The position numbers and the translations under genes were made by a program. Source: Sipunculus nudus (Eukaryota > Annelida > Sipuncula > Golfingiida > Sipunculidae). Taken from it: a DNA stretch of 64,000 nt. The notes below the pieces were generated by a model, which did not search any database, was not told the DNA's origin, and saw only the letters and a program-made list of their open reading frames with translations. Below are positions 13,166-26,445 of this stretch, piece after piece (within the stretch, counting starts at the first letter, position 1; the number at the start of each line of letters is the position of its first letter). The stretch is taken from the NCBI GenBank assembly GCA_026874595.1, contig CM049316.1, positions 69,675,676 to 69,739,675 on the forward strand, written 5' to 3'.

Positions 13166-14505
13166 TAAAAAAAGGAATTTATGTAAAAATTGTTCATAAT
13201 TTCCTGGCTCAGAAGAATGGGAATTAAAATGATTTGCTTTGTTTTTCTAGCTTTCTGCCTGTTTTAAATATTTAATAATTATGAATAAACTTTTTTTTCC
13301 TGTAAGCACTGATTAATTAAATTTCATATCCTGTATGTATATGCAAGGTTATTGTAACTCAGACCATCCCCTTCCCCCACCCCACTAAGTCCTTGCTCCT
13401 TTGCACTGTGAACAATAGTTCTATTGCTATAGCATAAAATTTAATAATTTGAAGAAAATATATACAGAGAGACAGAGGAGTTGAAACTCCCATCATAACA
13501 CCCCCCCCCCCCCCCCCCCCACCATCAATTCCTTCTGTCTGTGATCTGTGGGGACTTTATAGCAACTGTGTACATATCATAAAATAGAAAAAAAAGATTA
13601 TTTAAAAAATTTGGATATCATTAGACAAATGTGTAAAATATTGAACTGTCAACAGCCTGTCAAAAAGGTATCTAATGGAAACACATGGTCAGATCTCAAA
13701 ATATTATTTGCAACAATTTCTTCAGTCATATCAACCCACCATGGCCTAGATTACCTCTTTCTCTCAGACTTTATCTTCATTTCATAATATTTTAGATTTT
13801 AACCTTCAAGGTGTTTAAGTACTGTTGAATGCTCCGTCCCCTTTCTCTCTATCTCCTTTTCTCTCTACATCCAACCCACCTTGTTGCCCACACTGTTCCC
13901 TACTCTGAACCCCATCCAAATGTCAGCCTCAGTAAACGAGAACAAGATGAATCAGATATATTTATAATTTTATATATTGTATAACAATTTGTTACCTATG
14001 TACATGCCAGAAATTATGTCAATATTGTGTAATATGTAGACATGGTGGGCATTAATATAATGTACCTTGTCAAGACCTAAGAGATATCATGTCATACAGT
14101 CACAATTCTTAAATCCCCTCTTCAGCATAGTTAATCATAACATTATATCTGTCAAATTGAAGTCTTGCAGACTTCCATACACTTATAGATCCTTCAACAA
14201 ATAGCCTTATCATCATTCTACCACTGCTAAGTATACTGTCATTGCATTCATATTTGCTCAAATATATCGCTATTTTCAACAGCTCCCAAATAAATGAAAA
14301 ATAAACCACTATATTGACTCCATATTAATCCATCAGTCAGGTTATTTCATATATCATTTATTCACATATAACATTATATTTCTTTATAATAGCCCAACAT
14401 GTCCATGCTATTCATAAGATTTGTCGACTAAATATAGTACCACAATGGTGATACATTTATAGTGCCATCACGATCAGCTGAGCGATGTGACCCATGGGAC
14501 CCTTG
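13166..14505 (+). mobile_element. 3' portion of a family A element
   Basis: The start is approximate. From about 13.85 kb it is the reverse complement of 36.53-37.15 kb, so this is the same A subfamily in opposite orientation. It ends CAGCTGAGCG, GACCCATGGGAC (imperfect hairpin), CTTG. It holds a poly-C run of over 20 bases at 13499-13521. The 5' end is missing. Confidence 0.65.
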
Positions 14506-15124
14506 TTTTACTAAGAGTAACCACTTGAGTGCATTTGAAGCGCACTTGAAGCACAGCAATGGGCGGAGCCATGATGCTTGTCAAGTGTTTTTTAACTGTC
14601 ATTTGGTTGGCTGCCAGACTGCGACCCTCCAGCAAGTGTCTAAGTGTATCATAAATGGTCAAACCAGGCAGAGGGTAAATCAGTAGCTTCTTCAGAAGCG
14701 CAAGATTTCCACTGCCTCAGGAGAGTAATCAAGTGATAAAATTGAGACACTATGCCTCTTGCAGTTAGACACTTGAGTTTGAAAGCTTAATGATCAATAA
14801 ATAAACCCGCAAATGGAAAACTCTTTACCCAGATATGGCTGGCATAACACTATGTTGATTTTATGAGTGGAATTGCAGACCTGTGGTCTCGGGTATCAAT
14901 TATTTAAAGATTTTCATTTCACTCTGAATTAAAACTGGACTTCTGCTATGATGCAATATCCCCCATCTACAGTCAGTACAAATTATGTCAACAGCTGCTG
15001 CAGCTGTTATCTTGAAATTTTGCAGACAAAAGGACCATGTGTTTGTTTTTAATAGTTTCTGTGATGAAAATATGAAATAAGCCTTTCTCAAACAAATGTT
15101 ATAATTCAATTTTTTTCATTGTAG
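14506..15124. other. Unassigned interval upstream of a putative exon
   Basis: No repeat family or clear exon recognised. If the exon starting at 15125 is real, this interval is the end of its upstream intron. The short frames on both strands at 14462-14686 have no recognisable motif. Confidence 0.4.
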
Positions 15125-15493
15125 CCAACCATCAGGGAGTTTTCTGATTTATTGGAAGTAAAGAGGTACCTTGAAGAGGTCCAGCGTCAACTACAACATC
15201 CGAAGGCTTGGCAAGGAGGGAGTTGGGATAAAGCTTGTTTGGGGAATTTTCAGAGAGTTGTAAACCAAAACCTAGACAGTATTCAGTCCACCCAGGCTGA
15301 GTTAAGTAGGGATAGCGGTTTCTGGACATTACAGTTCATAGACTCTGGGTCTGGAGCCAAATTCCCTCAAAATGTATTGGATAGAGTACAGCTTGAAGGA
15401 TTTCCAGCTGTTTTGGAACCACCATACATAGTGGAAATCAACATAAAAAAGCCAGCAGACAGTTTTACACTGTGTAATGTAGGGAAAATGTGA
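15125..15493 (+). CDS. Putative terminal exon of an unrecognised host gene
   Basis: An open frame runs from a good 3' splice acceptor (pyrimidine-rich tract then GTAG, ending at 15124) to a TGA stop at 15491-15493. In the acceptor frame it gives about 122 residues beginning PTIREFSDLLEVKRYLEEVQ and ending near FTLCNVGKM. The first 30 residues look helical and charged; the rest is mixed, with conserved-looking tryptophans (KAW, GSWDKAC, GFWTLQF). It has balanced composition, unlike the repeats around it. An AATAAA follows about 110 bases after the stop. I do not recognise the family and found no upstream exons, so the product is unknown. The nearest ATG is not needed if this is an internal or last exon. 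A decayed transposon gene is the alternative. Confidence 0.5.
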   Translation, partial: PTIREFSDLLEVKRYLEEVQRQLQHPKAWQGGSWDKACLGNFQRVVNQNLDSIQSTQAELSRDSGFWTLQFIDSGSGAKFPQNVLDRVQLEGFPAVLEPPYIVEINIKKPADSFTLCNVGKM

Positions 15494-15601
15494 ACAGTCT
15501 GACAGATGCACGTGTCCAGGATGTAATATATATCAAAGGAGACAGTGTCAAACCTTCTAGGCATTTGACATTTAATCTGGACAGCTGGTTGATAGGTCAT
15601 T

Positions 15602-15609
15602 GTAATAAA
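15602..15609 (+). terminator. Candidate polyadenylation signal
   Basis: AATAAA lies about 110 bases after the stop codon of the putative terminal exon at 15125-15493. In AT-rich DNA this motif is common by chance, so it is only supportive. Confidence 0.35.
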
Positions 15610-15840
15610 TGACATAATTGACATACCTTGATTTTTACCTTTGTTTGATTGAATGCATGGGTATGTGGATGTGGTTGTATAAATTATGAATAATGTAAGG
15701 AAAATGTGAGACTGTTATGCTCTTTTGTTTTACAGTTGATGTACATTCATATTTAATGCAGAGTAAATCATTGTGTTTCTTTATACCCTAGACTTATTAG
15801 GGATATTCAGTCATTCACACTTGTCCCTTTTTTTTAGCTC

Positions 15841-18100
15841 AGCTGACTGAAAGTCATATAAGTTATGGTGATCTGTCTGTACATCTGTCTGTTAACAGGG
15901 CAAAAATTGTAACTGCTAGACCTAGAATCTTCTAACTTGACATGCAGGAAGGTTCATGAAAAATCTCATGAGCTAAAATTAGGTCTCTGTTCCCCATATC
16001 CTTCAGGCTATGTGATTTTAAAGTTACCCCAATGAATAATTAAAATTTGATACAAAAGCTCCAGTACATGAATAACTAATGCCTTGATTCCCATGATTCT
16101 ATGCATGCATATTGATCATAGAGGGTTTTAATCAGTTGCTGCAGACAGGAGGTGCCACCTGTAATTTTAACAAACCTGTGAGCTTGTGCGAAATTGCAGT
16201 TTCGTCTTTCAGCCATCAGCTGTCATCCTTACATTAACCAATGCTATCTAAAAAATTGCAGGAGCTAGCATCACCAAATTTTATGGAAAAATTAGTCATC
16301 TATAACATTAAAAACTATCCGATTTTGCTTATTTTTTGCTATCTGCCTTTACGTAGATTTTATATGGGGAAAAAAACATTTAAAAATCTTCTTCCTCAAA
16401 ACTGTCCAGCCAATATTTTGCAGAAATAATTCCAGAAACAATCTACCTAAAGTTTGTTCAAATATGGTATAAATTTGGTGATTTTTAGCCAAGTTAAGGG
16501 GAGCTGAAATTTGTCATTTTGCTAAAAAAGCAAACTAAAATTACATCTCAGAAATACCTGGAGATATTACCAATTTTTTTGTAAATGTTGGTCACATGAT
16601 TCATATTTCAAATTGAAATATTGCTGGCCACCTGCATCAACCTTTTTCGTACGGGGGTCATCGGTCTTCAGTACAATAACCATAATTTCTCAGGAAAAGC
16701 ATGAGCTAGCATCCCCAAATTTTATCAAAAAATCTATCACATATCAAATGTTGTGGGATTGAGCTTTTTACGGATTAACTTACATTATACAGGGGAGAAG
16801 CTTGATAACCTATGAAATTCTTTGAAATCTCATTCCGCCAAATTGTTCAATATTTAATAGATATGATCCCAGAGACAAGCTCTCTCAAGTTGGTTCAAAT
16901 GGTTTGGGTTTGATGAATTTTGGCTCAGTTACTCTCCGAGTGAACTTTTATGCTATTTGACCATGTAAACATACTAACAGTCTCAGAAATCACCAAGCTG
17001 ACATCATCAAGTTTTGTGCAAATATAGGTCACATGACTCATATTTGAAATAGCAGTTTTTGTGTTGCCACCTACGTCAACCTGTTTTTTATGGACAAAAA
17101 CCTCATAATTTTAGCCTCTTTCAGTTTTAAAATGTTTTATGATGAAACTGTCAAGCTGAATCGTTTAATTTTTAGTTCAGCTGACTATAAATCATTTAAG
17201 CTATAGTCGTGGTCCATTGTCCGTCGTCCGTCTGTCCATCCGTCCGTCCGTAGATGTGGCACATTTTGAAACCGTAAGACCTAGGAATCCAAAATTTGGC
17301 ATAATGTTAGATATCCCCAAGATCTCCTACCAAGCCAAAAACTGGGTCCTTGCGCCTTTGTTCCGCAATTTTTTTTATTAAAACCCTATTTTTACACTTC
17401 AGGACTGCCTAATATCAAAACCACACATCTGTTTTTCCTCATATTTACCATAAAATTCCCATATATAGTTCCTATGTACATGCCAGAAAGTATGTCTGTA
17501 TTATATAATTTAAAAAAAGTTATGGGCCGAAACAATCCATTTTGTAAAAAATCAGAAAGATATTTGATCACTTAACACAAAACATGTTAAAGCTATGGAC
17601 TTTTTTTCCAGTAATATAACTTTAATTAATCAAAATTAAATTGTATACCCAAAATTAGATCAAAATCTTTTAAATTTTTTGAAATATTAACAACAATAAA
17701 AAATTGGTACCTTAAATTTAGCCCAACTTTGACCATTGCATGTTTTTGAATGTATTTGCATGTATTTGTTAGCATTTCATCTGTTTAGACCAACAATTTG
17801 AAACCAGTTGATCAAACACTAGATTTGATTCAAGTTTTCAAGCACCATGTCACATATTGTTTACATCAAGCTAGTGTTATACAGTTTGCTTGAGCTCAGC
17901 TCCCCAGCTTCAGCTGTCCATTCGTAAAATTTGGCATACAGTTAGATATCTCCAAAATCCCCTACCATGCCAAGAATTTAGTCACTAGGACTTAATTCCT
18001 TCAAGATATCAAGGAAAAACTTCATTTTTCCATTAAAAACCCATTGTTATACTTCAAGACTGCCTAATATCAACACCACTGTTTTGACTTTGATTACCGT
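15841..18100 (+). mobile_element. Nested, 3'-truncated A/C/A elements
   Basis: An A2-type 5' end (TTTTTAGCTCAGCTGACTGA) starts at 15841. It is broken near 16165 by a C 5' end (AACAAACCTGTGAGCTTGTG, degenerate). That in turn is broken at 17169 by an A 5' end (TTTTTAGTTCAGCTGACT) with a mutated hairpin and (CCGT)n. None has a recognisable 3' terminus; family similarity fades near 18.1 kb, so the group is 3'-truncated. No genes are seen. Confidence 0.6.
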
Positions 18101-19124
18101 AATGTCTACATCAGTTCATATCCTTCATTAGTTCGCACACTATAAATTTCCTGAAACATATTTTTCAGTAATATATATATGAATCCGTACACCAACATAC
18201 TGTGCCAATACTAGATATTGCCGGTGACCACCGGCGGTCCGTGTGAACCATATATGTTGCTATGATTAAAATGGCTTTGCATGCTGAGATTAATCAAATG
18301 TCGACGCTGTTCACCTGATAACAAGACATCTTTATGTCCTAGTGCGTGACAGTAACATGATAATTTATCGGAACAATTTTGTCAGATTTGCGACTTCATG
18401 TTTGTAAACAGGAAAAACTGTCACTTAACTGATACCGATGGGCCATCTTTGCTTCAGACTTGTTACAACATGAATGTGATTTGAACAATAGAACTCGAGG
18501 TAAAAAATGTGTTTTAATCGATAATATTTTGTTTACTTAATAATAGAATAAGAAGGATTTGTAACAGGGACAAAAATCACATTAGCTGATGATCAAACAC
18601 TGGTAATCCACTCGAGACAAACCTCACATGGACCACTGATCACAGGCATGACCTGGTGTTGCAAGACATCAAAGGTTAAATGGAGATCGTCAGAGTGCTT
18701 TGAACCGCAGCTACAAAGGATATACCGCTGTCTTCTAGAGTTTTTATTTGATAAATGTCCGTGAAATAATTTATTTTTTTACCCCGCTGTATGAATCTTA
18801 TTAGAATCTCCCAAATAAAAACTTACACGTATTGCGTTGGCATCTGTGGCCTATTGGTTAGAAGTGCATGAACGGTTAGAAAGTTAACCTTATTCACCTG
18901 GTTCAAACCTGTCACCTTTTTCCCCCTTTATGTTATTCCCCTGTCTCAATTTAGAAATATAATAAACATATATTTTTCATTTATTTCTTTCCACAGGAAT
19001 TACCAAACGTGTAAAATAAACATTTAATTTATTGGAATATATAAATAAATCTGGTGAGATTACATATTCATGTTATAAATGTAAATAAAGGAAATCATGA
19101 TTTATCTAATGATGGTTTAATCTG
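18100..19124. other. Low-repeat interval, no gene seen
   Basis: About 1 kb between truncated A elements and the A2 element. It includes a tRNA-like SINE fragment near 18.84-18.91 kb. No coding exon was recognised. Confidence 0.4.
18836..18912 (+). repeat. tRNA-derived SINE-like fragment
   Basis: The sequence has a box A-like segment (TGGCCTATTGGTTAGAAG) and a box B-like segment (GGTTCAAACCTG) about 35 bases apart, then CACC and a T-run. The T-stem and acceptor stem do not pair as in a functional tRNA, so a tRNA-derived SINE head or tRNA pseudogene is likelier than a working tRNA gene. Confidence 0.4.
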
Positions 19125-20004
19125 TTTGTAGCTCAGCTGACTGAAAGTCATCTGAGCTATAGCGATCACCCTTTGTCCGTCATCCGGCCAGCCGGCCGTT
19201 AAGAGGGCACAAATCGTAACTGCTTGACCTGGAATCTTCAAACTTGACATCCAGGGAGGTCCATGAAAAATCTCCTTGGAAACCTGAAATAAGGTCTCTG
19301 TTACCCATATTCTCCAAGCTATGGTTGGACTTTTTCAATTCACTAATTTTTTTCTCTATTTTTGATACCTTCAAAGAAGCTGTCATCTGTAAACGGGGCA
19401 CAAATCAGAACCGTTTGACCTGGAATCTTCTCACTTAACCATACATCAAAGGGGGTCCATGAAAAGTCTCTGTGGAAACCTGATATTTGGTCTCTGTTAC
19501 CCGTATTCTCCAAGCTATGGGTCTCATAAGTACCCCCCAGAATAATCAAAAATTTGATACAAAAGCTCAAGTATCTGTATAACTATTGCATTGATCACCA
19601 TGATTCTTTGTATGAATTTTGATCATGGAGTGTTCCATGAGTTCCTACAAACTGGTGGTGCCACCTGTATTTTTTCAATTTTCAGAATTTTTTCTCTATT
19701 TTTGATACCTTCAAAGAAGCTGTCATCTGTTACCAGGGCACAAATTGTAACTGCTGGACCTGGAATCTTCATACTTGACATCAAAGGAGGTCCATGAAAA
19801 GTCTTCATGGAAATCTGAAATTAGGTCTCTGTTACCTATATCCTCTGAGCTATTTGGCTCGTAAGTACCCCTCAGAATAATTAAAGATGTGATACAAAAG
19901 CTTGAGTATCTGAATAACTAATTCATTGATCACCATGATTCTTTGCGTGAATATTGGTCATGGAGTCTTCCATCAGATCCTGCAAACTGGTGGCCCCACC
20001 TGTA

Positions 20005-21263
20005 TTTTTAGCAATCCTGTGAGCTTATGCGATGGCGCTGCGTTGTCCGTCAGCCATCCGCCATCCAGGGCTGGCTTTCCACTGTCCATGGCTTTAAGTC
20101 AGAAACCGTCAGAGCTAGCAGCTCCAAATTACAGGTAAGAATCAGTCACATGTGAAACTTGGTGCCCTGGAGCTTATTATTGGGTATCTGCATTAATTTA
20201 GATTTTATTAAGAAAAAGCTTAAAAATTAACCTTTAAAAATATTCTTCTCTCATGAAACTGTCCAGCCAAATTGTCCAATATTTCACAGAAATGTTCCTC
20301 AGAACAATCTCTTTCAAGTTTGTTCGAATGGTTTCAGTTCGATGAATTTTGACCAAGTAACAGGAAGTTGAACTTAGTCATCTGTGCAAAATAGCATACT
20401 AAACTTAAAATCTCAGAAACAGCTGGAGCTGTCATCACCAAATTTTATGACAATGTTTGTCATGTGAGTCATAACTGAAATTGAAGTGTTGGTGGCGCCA
20501 CCTACATTGATCTGTTTTTTACAAGCAAAAATGTAAGTTTAGACTCTTCTAGCTTATACACTGTTTTTTTTTTTAAAGAAAATGTTAAGCTGATTGGTTT
20601 TAACTCTACAAGAATTATTCTATGGTTGGGATTTGACAGTTTTATAAGAATAGATTTGGTAAATGCAGCTTTAAAAAAAGCAGTGAAGCCAATTGAAAAA
20701 GGCTTTCTGTGTTTGAAAACAGATTTAGCAACATGCCCAGTTTCAGCAGCCAAGTCAAGAGGTCACTCAGTACAACCATGAGGGTTTCAGACATCACCAT
20801 GGCAACTGACCTAGCTCTGTCTGGTGTCTAGACAATGTGTCTAGAATAGCGTCTAGACGTCTAGACACATTGTCCAGAAGCAGAATGCCCAGATTAGAAT
20901 TATTGGAACTATATAGATCTGTCAATTGTTTGAAAAAACTTGGTTTGTATCTTTAGCGAATCTGTGAGCTTAGGCAATGGTGTGGCATCGTCCGTCTTCT
21001 GTCGTCCGTCGTGCGTCATAACTATCTAAAAAGGGCAGGAACTAGCATCACCAATTTTTTTGCAAAAAAATTGTCATCTTAAATATTCTATCAGATTTTG
21101 CTGATTTTTTGGCTTACTGCATTTTCTTAGATTTTATAGGGAAGAAGCTAAAAAACATTAAAATCGTTCTTCTCCGAAACGATGCTGCCAAATTGTCTGT
21201 TCAACTTGTCCAATAATCCTCCCTGGTAAACATATCCTAAATATTCTGATTGATACATCCTCA
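20005..21263 (+). mobile_element. Two 5' parts of family C elements
   Basis: C-type 5' ends lie at 20005 (TTTTTAGCAATCCTGTGAGC) and about 20952 (TTTAGCGAATCTGTGAGCTT), each with the CGTCCGTC-like leader and 'gctagcatcacca' body. The second is probably inserted into the first. Neither has its CACAGGTTCGC/AGGCCTGTAGGCCT 3' end nearby. A D element interrupts the second at 21264. Confidence 0.6.
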
Positions 21264-22675
21264 TTGTATCCGCCAAAATAGAGTTTTGCAGATACTATGT
21301 TTTCAGTTGGAGGTTTCCGGAGAACTCCTCAATAACCACTGGGCAGAATTTTTTAAAATTTGGAATTTGGATCAGATCACAAGTAAACTGCTGCATCCTC
21401 ATTTTTGGTTGATCTCTGTACTTTCCTCTCTGCCTAGCGTCCATTTGTGCATCTGTTTCCACACATACACCCACATATCTCGGGAAGTGTTTGACCGATC
21501 AGGCTAAAAATGTAGCCCTTGGATAGCTTTATAACATACACTAAAAATGGTGGTGCCATCTGCAACCATTTTTGCACAGCGTCCATCTTTTCATCTGCCT
21601 TGGGATAAAATCACTCATATTTCGGCAGTGGTTGGACTTATTCACCTGAAATTTTGCAGGTTTATACATTCTAGACAGCTTTCTTTTTTTATGAAAGGTG
21701 GCGCCACCTTCATTCACGTTTACGCTGCAGACATCCAAGCTCATATCTCGGGAACCGTTCCACTGATTAGGCCAAACTTTGCATGTGTATAGATCTCACC
21801 AAGTGCTTTTACATAAGCAAAACTGGTGGTGCCACCTGCAACCATTTTTGCACAGCATCAATCTGTTCATCTGCCTTGGAATAAAATCACTCATATCTAG
21901 GCAGTGGTTTGACTTATTCACCTAAAATTTTGCAGGTTTATACATCCTATACAGCTTTCTTGATTTTTTGACAGATGGTGCAACCTTCATTCATGTTTAC
22001 GCTGCAGACATCCAACCGTTTGACCGAATGGGCAAATATTTTGCATGTGTACAGATGTCACATAGCTCTTTATCTTACACAAAACTGGTGGCGCCACCTG
22101 CAACCATTTTTGCACAGTGTCCGTCTGTTTGTCTGCTGTGGGATAAAATCATTCATGTCTAGGCAGTGGTTTGATATATCTGCCTAAAATTTTGCATGTT
22201 TATACATCTTGGATAGCTTTCTCGAATATGTGGCAGGTGGCGCCACCTACATTTATGTTTATGCTGCAGACATTCAGGCTTATATCTCAGGACTGGTTTG
22301 ACATATCCCCCCTGAAATTTTGCATATGTATAGATCTCATATATCTCTTAATCATATACAAAACTGGTGGTGCCACCTGCCACCATTTTTGCACAGCGTC
22401 CTTCTGTTTGTGTGCTGTGGGATAAAATCACTCATATACAAGTAGTGGTTTGATTTATATGCCTCAAATTTTGCATATGTATACAACTTAGACAGCTTTC
22501 TCGATTTTGTGGTAGGTGGCGTAACCTACATACACATTTCGGCTGAAGACATCCATGCTAATATGCAACACACCTCACTCTATTTCCCCTTGCCACTCAA
22601 TCCATGCCTCACTTCACCAGTCCTACTCTGATTTCGGCGAACACATGTAGTTGCTTGTCGACTACTCTTTTCTAG
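21264..22675 (+). mobile_element. Family D element, short copy
   Basis: It starts TTGTATCCGCCAAAATAGAG; the 5' hairpin pairs GTATCCGCCAAAA with TTTTGCAGATAC. It ends with hairpin GTAGT...ACTAC, then CTAG at 22672-22675 before TTTT. The preceding base is A, as in the other D copy. The body has two to three dimers of the 277-bp repeat, with GGTGGCGCCACC palindromes near 21698, 22086 and 22236. No coding capacity; the frames at 21541-22425 are repeat translations. Confidence 0.75.
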
Positions 22676-23259
22676 TTTTAAAATGGCCTAGTCTGAAACT
22701 TGCAGGTCCGAAACATCCATTTTGCTGAAATCATAATACTAAGGTAGATATGCAGGACGTAAATATTGATCATATATATCATATAAATATAGGATCAATA
22801 TTGATTCTCCATGATCACCATGATTCTTTGTATGAATATTGACCATGGAGTTTATCATCAGTTCCTGCTAACTGGTGGTGCAGGAAAATATTTTTTCAAT
22901 TTTTACGAATTTCTTTCTGTATTTTTGATACCTTTCAAAGAAGCTGTCATCTGTAAACGGGGCACAAATCGTAACCACTGGACCTGGAATCTTCGCACTT
23001 TACATCAAAGTCGGTCCATGAAAAGTCTCTGTGGAAACCTGATATTTGGTCTCTGTTACCAATATTCTCTAAGCTATGGGTCTAATAAATAACCCCCAGA
23101 ATAATCAGAAATTTGATACAAAAGCTCAAATATCAGAATAACTAATGCACTGATCACCATGATTCTTTGTATGAATTTTGATTATGGAATGTTCCAATCA
23201 GTTCCTTCAAACTGGTGACTAACTGTATTTTTTTTCAATTTTTACGAATTTTTTCTCTA
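22676..23259 (+). repeat. A2 tandem-repeat body between insertions
   Basis: After about 130 bases of unassigned sequence, the A2 ~330-bp unit resumes at about 22.81 kb ('gatcaccatgattctttgtatgaat', 'gtaaccactggacctggaatc'). It stops at 23259, where an A element begins within TATTTTT. Confidence 0.6.
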
Positions 23260-23792
23260 TTTTTAGCTCAGCTGACTATAAGTCATCTGAGCTATAGTCA
23301 TGGTCCATTGTCCTTCGTCCGTCCATCTGTCCCTCCGTCTGTACATCCGTAGAAGTGGCACATTGGAAACCGCAAGACCTAGGAATCCAAAATTCGGCAT
23401 AATATTAGATGTCCCCAAGATCTCCTACCAAGCCGAAAACTGGGTCTTTGCGACTTCGTTCCTTTGAGAAATTAAGGAAAAACTTCAATTTTTTATTAAA
23501 AACCTATTTTCACACTTCAGGACTGCCTAATATCAAAACCACTCATCTGTTTTTCCTCCCATTTACCATAAATATTCCTCTATATAGTTCCTATGTACAT
23601 GCAGAAATTAGGTCTGTATTATATAATTTAAAAAATTTATGGGCCTAAACAAAATGCATTTTGTAAAAATCAGGAAAGATATTTCATCACTTAACACAAA
23701 ACATGTTAAAGCTAAGGACTTTTTTCCAATAATATAACTTTATTTAATCAAAATTGAATTGTATACCTAAAATTATACCAAAATATTTTAAA

Positions 23793-26445
23793 TTTTTAGC
23801 TCAGCTGACTATAAGTCATCTGAGCTATAGTCGTGGTCCATTGTCCGTCGTCCGTCCGTCTGTCCGTCTGTCTGTCCGTCGTGCCGTCCGTCCGTCCGTC
23901 CGTCCGTAGATGTGGCACGTTTTGAAACCGTAAGACCTAGGAATCCAAAATTCGGCATAATGCTAGATGTCCCCAAGATCTCCTACCAAGCCGAAAACTG
24001 GGTCTTTTCGACTTCGTTCCTTTGAGAAATGAAGGAAAAACCTCAATTTTTTATTAAAAACCTATTTTCACACTTCAGGACTGCCTAATATCAAAACCAC
24101 TCATCTGTTTTTCCTCATATTTACCATAAATATTCCTCTATATAGTTCCTATGTACATTCAAGAAATTATTTCTGTATTATATAATTTAAAAAAGTTATG
24201 GACCAAAACATAATGCATTTTGTAAAAAATCAGGAAAGATATTTGATCACTTAACACAAAACATGTTAAAGCTATGGACCTTTTTTCCAGTAATATAACT
24301 CTAATTAATCAAAATAAAATTGTATACCCAAAATTAGATGAAAATCTTTTAAATTTTTTAAAATATTAATAAAAATAAAAAATTGGTACCTTAAATTTTG
24401 CCCAACTTTGACCATGGCACATTTTTTTCCTGTAAGCACTGTGGATTTAATATTCACAGCATGTTTTTATTAGCTTTTCAACTGTTAACAGCAAAAATTT
24501 GAAACCAGTTGATGAAAAACTGTAGATTTTATTCAAGTTTTCAAACACCATGTAACATATTGTTTACATTAAGCTAGTGTTATGCAGTTTGCAAGAGCTC
24601 AGCTCCCCAGCTTCAGCTCTTAGTTCCTTAAATTTGGCATACAGTTAGATGTCTCCAAAATCCCCTACCATGCCAAGAATTCGGTCACTAGGACTTAATA
24701 CCTTCAAGATATTAATGAAAAACTTCATTTTTCCATTAAAAACCCATTGTTACACTTCAAGACTGCCTAATATCAAAACCACTGATCTGACTTTAATCAT
24801 AAATAATATACATATTTTTCATTCTCTATGCACATGCCAGAATGATGTCAGTATTGCGTAATTGTTTTAAGTTATTGGCCCAAACATAATGCACTTTGTA
24901 AAAAATCAAGAAATATATTTACTCCCTTAACAAGGGGATTGCTGAAGCTAGAGATTTTTTTGTCAGGGATTTAACATTATTTTACAAGATTCAATTGAAT
25001 ACCCAAAAGTTATGAATTTTTCAAATTTTATAAGTTATTAGTATAAATGTAAAATTAGTAACTTAAATTTTGCCCAACTTTGACCATGGCACGTTTGTTT
25101 CCTGTGAGCACTGTTGATATAATAGTCATATCATGCACACATAAGGATTTCAGCTTTTAAGTTTAGAAAGCTGAAAGAAATTGGCCAAAAATTGTAGCTT
25201 TTATTAATGTTTTTATGAGACCCTGTCAGACTTTGGCTCTCTCCAGCCCCTCTTGAGTCACCTGTATGTTGACCTTGTTGAACTTTCAGCAAATTATGCA
25301 TGCTTGAGGCGAGGCATACAAGGGAATCCAGGCAGCTTATGGCCAACCACAGTTGATTCAGGTGTCCAACCCAACTCATCTAGTAGTTTTAACCAACAAC
25401 ATAACAATAAACAATAAATTAATAAATTTTTCATGGTTTTTAATTAAAAAAATTTAAGAAAAATAGAAAAGGAATTTGTTAGTTTATAATAACAGGAGAT
25501 TAACTTGCAGTTACTGATGATATAAGAATCTTGTATCGATGGATAGAATGTCACGTATTCCAAATAACACCATGCAGTCACCTATGGTATTTATCAGTTC
25601 AATTTTAATGATAAAGAAGTAAATCATATCATTCATTACTAATCATTAGGGATCATATGAAGGAAATTAATGATAGACAAATATGCAGTTGATAATATTA
25701 ATCTAGATTCCTACTGTGTCTAGTGTGTACATTGATGTGAAATTAGTCTAAATGATTTTATTACAGTTATTTTTTAATATAAATAAAAGCCATAAAACCA
25801 GGTACTTATGATCATTATTTAAATGTGTGAATTTTGTATATTCTGGATTCTCAACATCATTGTTTGGTGAAAACTGAATAAACACCAGACATGGTGCGAA
25901 TACTTTGTAATTGTATTTAAATACTAATATGATTATGTACTCCATTATAAAATTTCTTGCATAAAGAATGGGAATTCAGGTAAAAATGAAAGTATATGAA
26001 TACCAGTGCAAATACTTTCAAAATGTATTCATGAATGCATTCATGAATATATTTTTTAATATTATTTTATTAATCATTTCAGTTATATTTCATTTTAAAA
26101 AATCATATGATTCTCTTATTATTTTTAATAAAAATTATATTTGGGACAATATTTGTAATTTTTTTTAATTAATAGTTAAACCCTTATATTATATATTCTG
26201 CTTATAAGTTATATGGCCAAGTCAAAATCTGTGTGACAAAAGTACTCCATTTGTTAATGAAATAAATGAAATCAATCCTCTTCCCTGTCTCCAAAGGTAC
26301 TATCAAAATCATACATAAGCTAAACAACAACAACTCATAATACAGCTTATATTTATTACCACACAAAACCAGCATGTGCCTCATTTCTAAATAATATTTT
26401 TTTATCATATATAACAGCTGAGCGTTGTGACCCATAGGTCCCTTG
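23793..26445 (+). mobile_element. Complete family A element (2.65 kb)
   Basis: This is the cleanest A copy. The 5' TTTTTAGCTCAGCTGACT forms a hairpin (TAGCTCAGCTGACT at 23797-23810 with AGTCATCTGAGCTA at 23814-23827), followed by a CCGTC-rich leader. The 3' end has CAGCTGAGCG, GACCCATAGGTC and CTTG at 26442-26445, then TTTTTT. The outer A continues on both sides: AAA before, TTTTTTAATATTAG after. The uninterrupted equivalent (near 24.35 kb) reads AAATTTTTTAAAATATTA, so no target duplication is visible. It encodes no protein; it also serves as the empty-site reference for insertions C1, B1 and E. Confidence 0.8.

Noticed and set aside
18836-18912. A functional tRNA gene
   Set aside because: Box A and box B are recognisable but the T-stem and acceptor stem do not pair; SINE-like fragment preferred.
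19180-19808. Similar short peptides repeated on both strands in the A2 body
   Set aside because: The shared peptides come from DNA-level tandem repeats of about 330 bp with indels breaking frame; no conserved protein is evident.
23793-26445. Family A as a classical MITE with terminal inverted repeats
   Set aside because: The inverse of the 5' end lies inside the 3' end, followed by a hairpin, and no target duplication is seen. This does not fit cut-and-paste MITEs.
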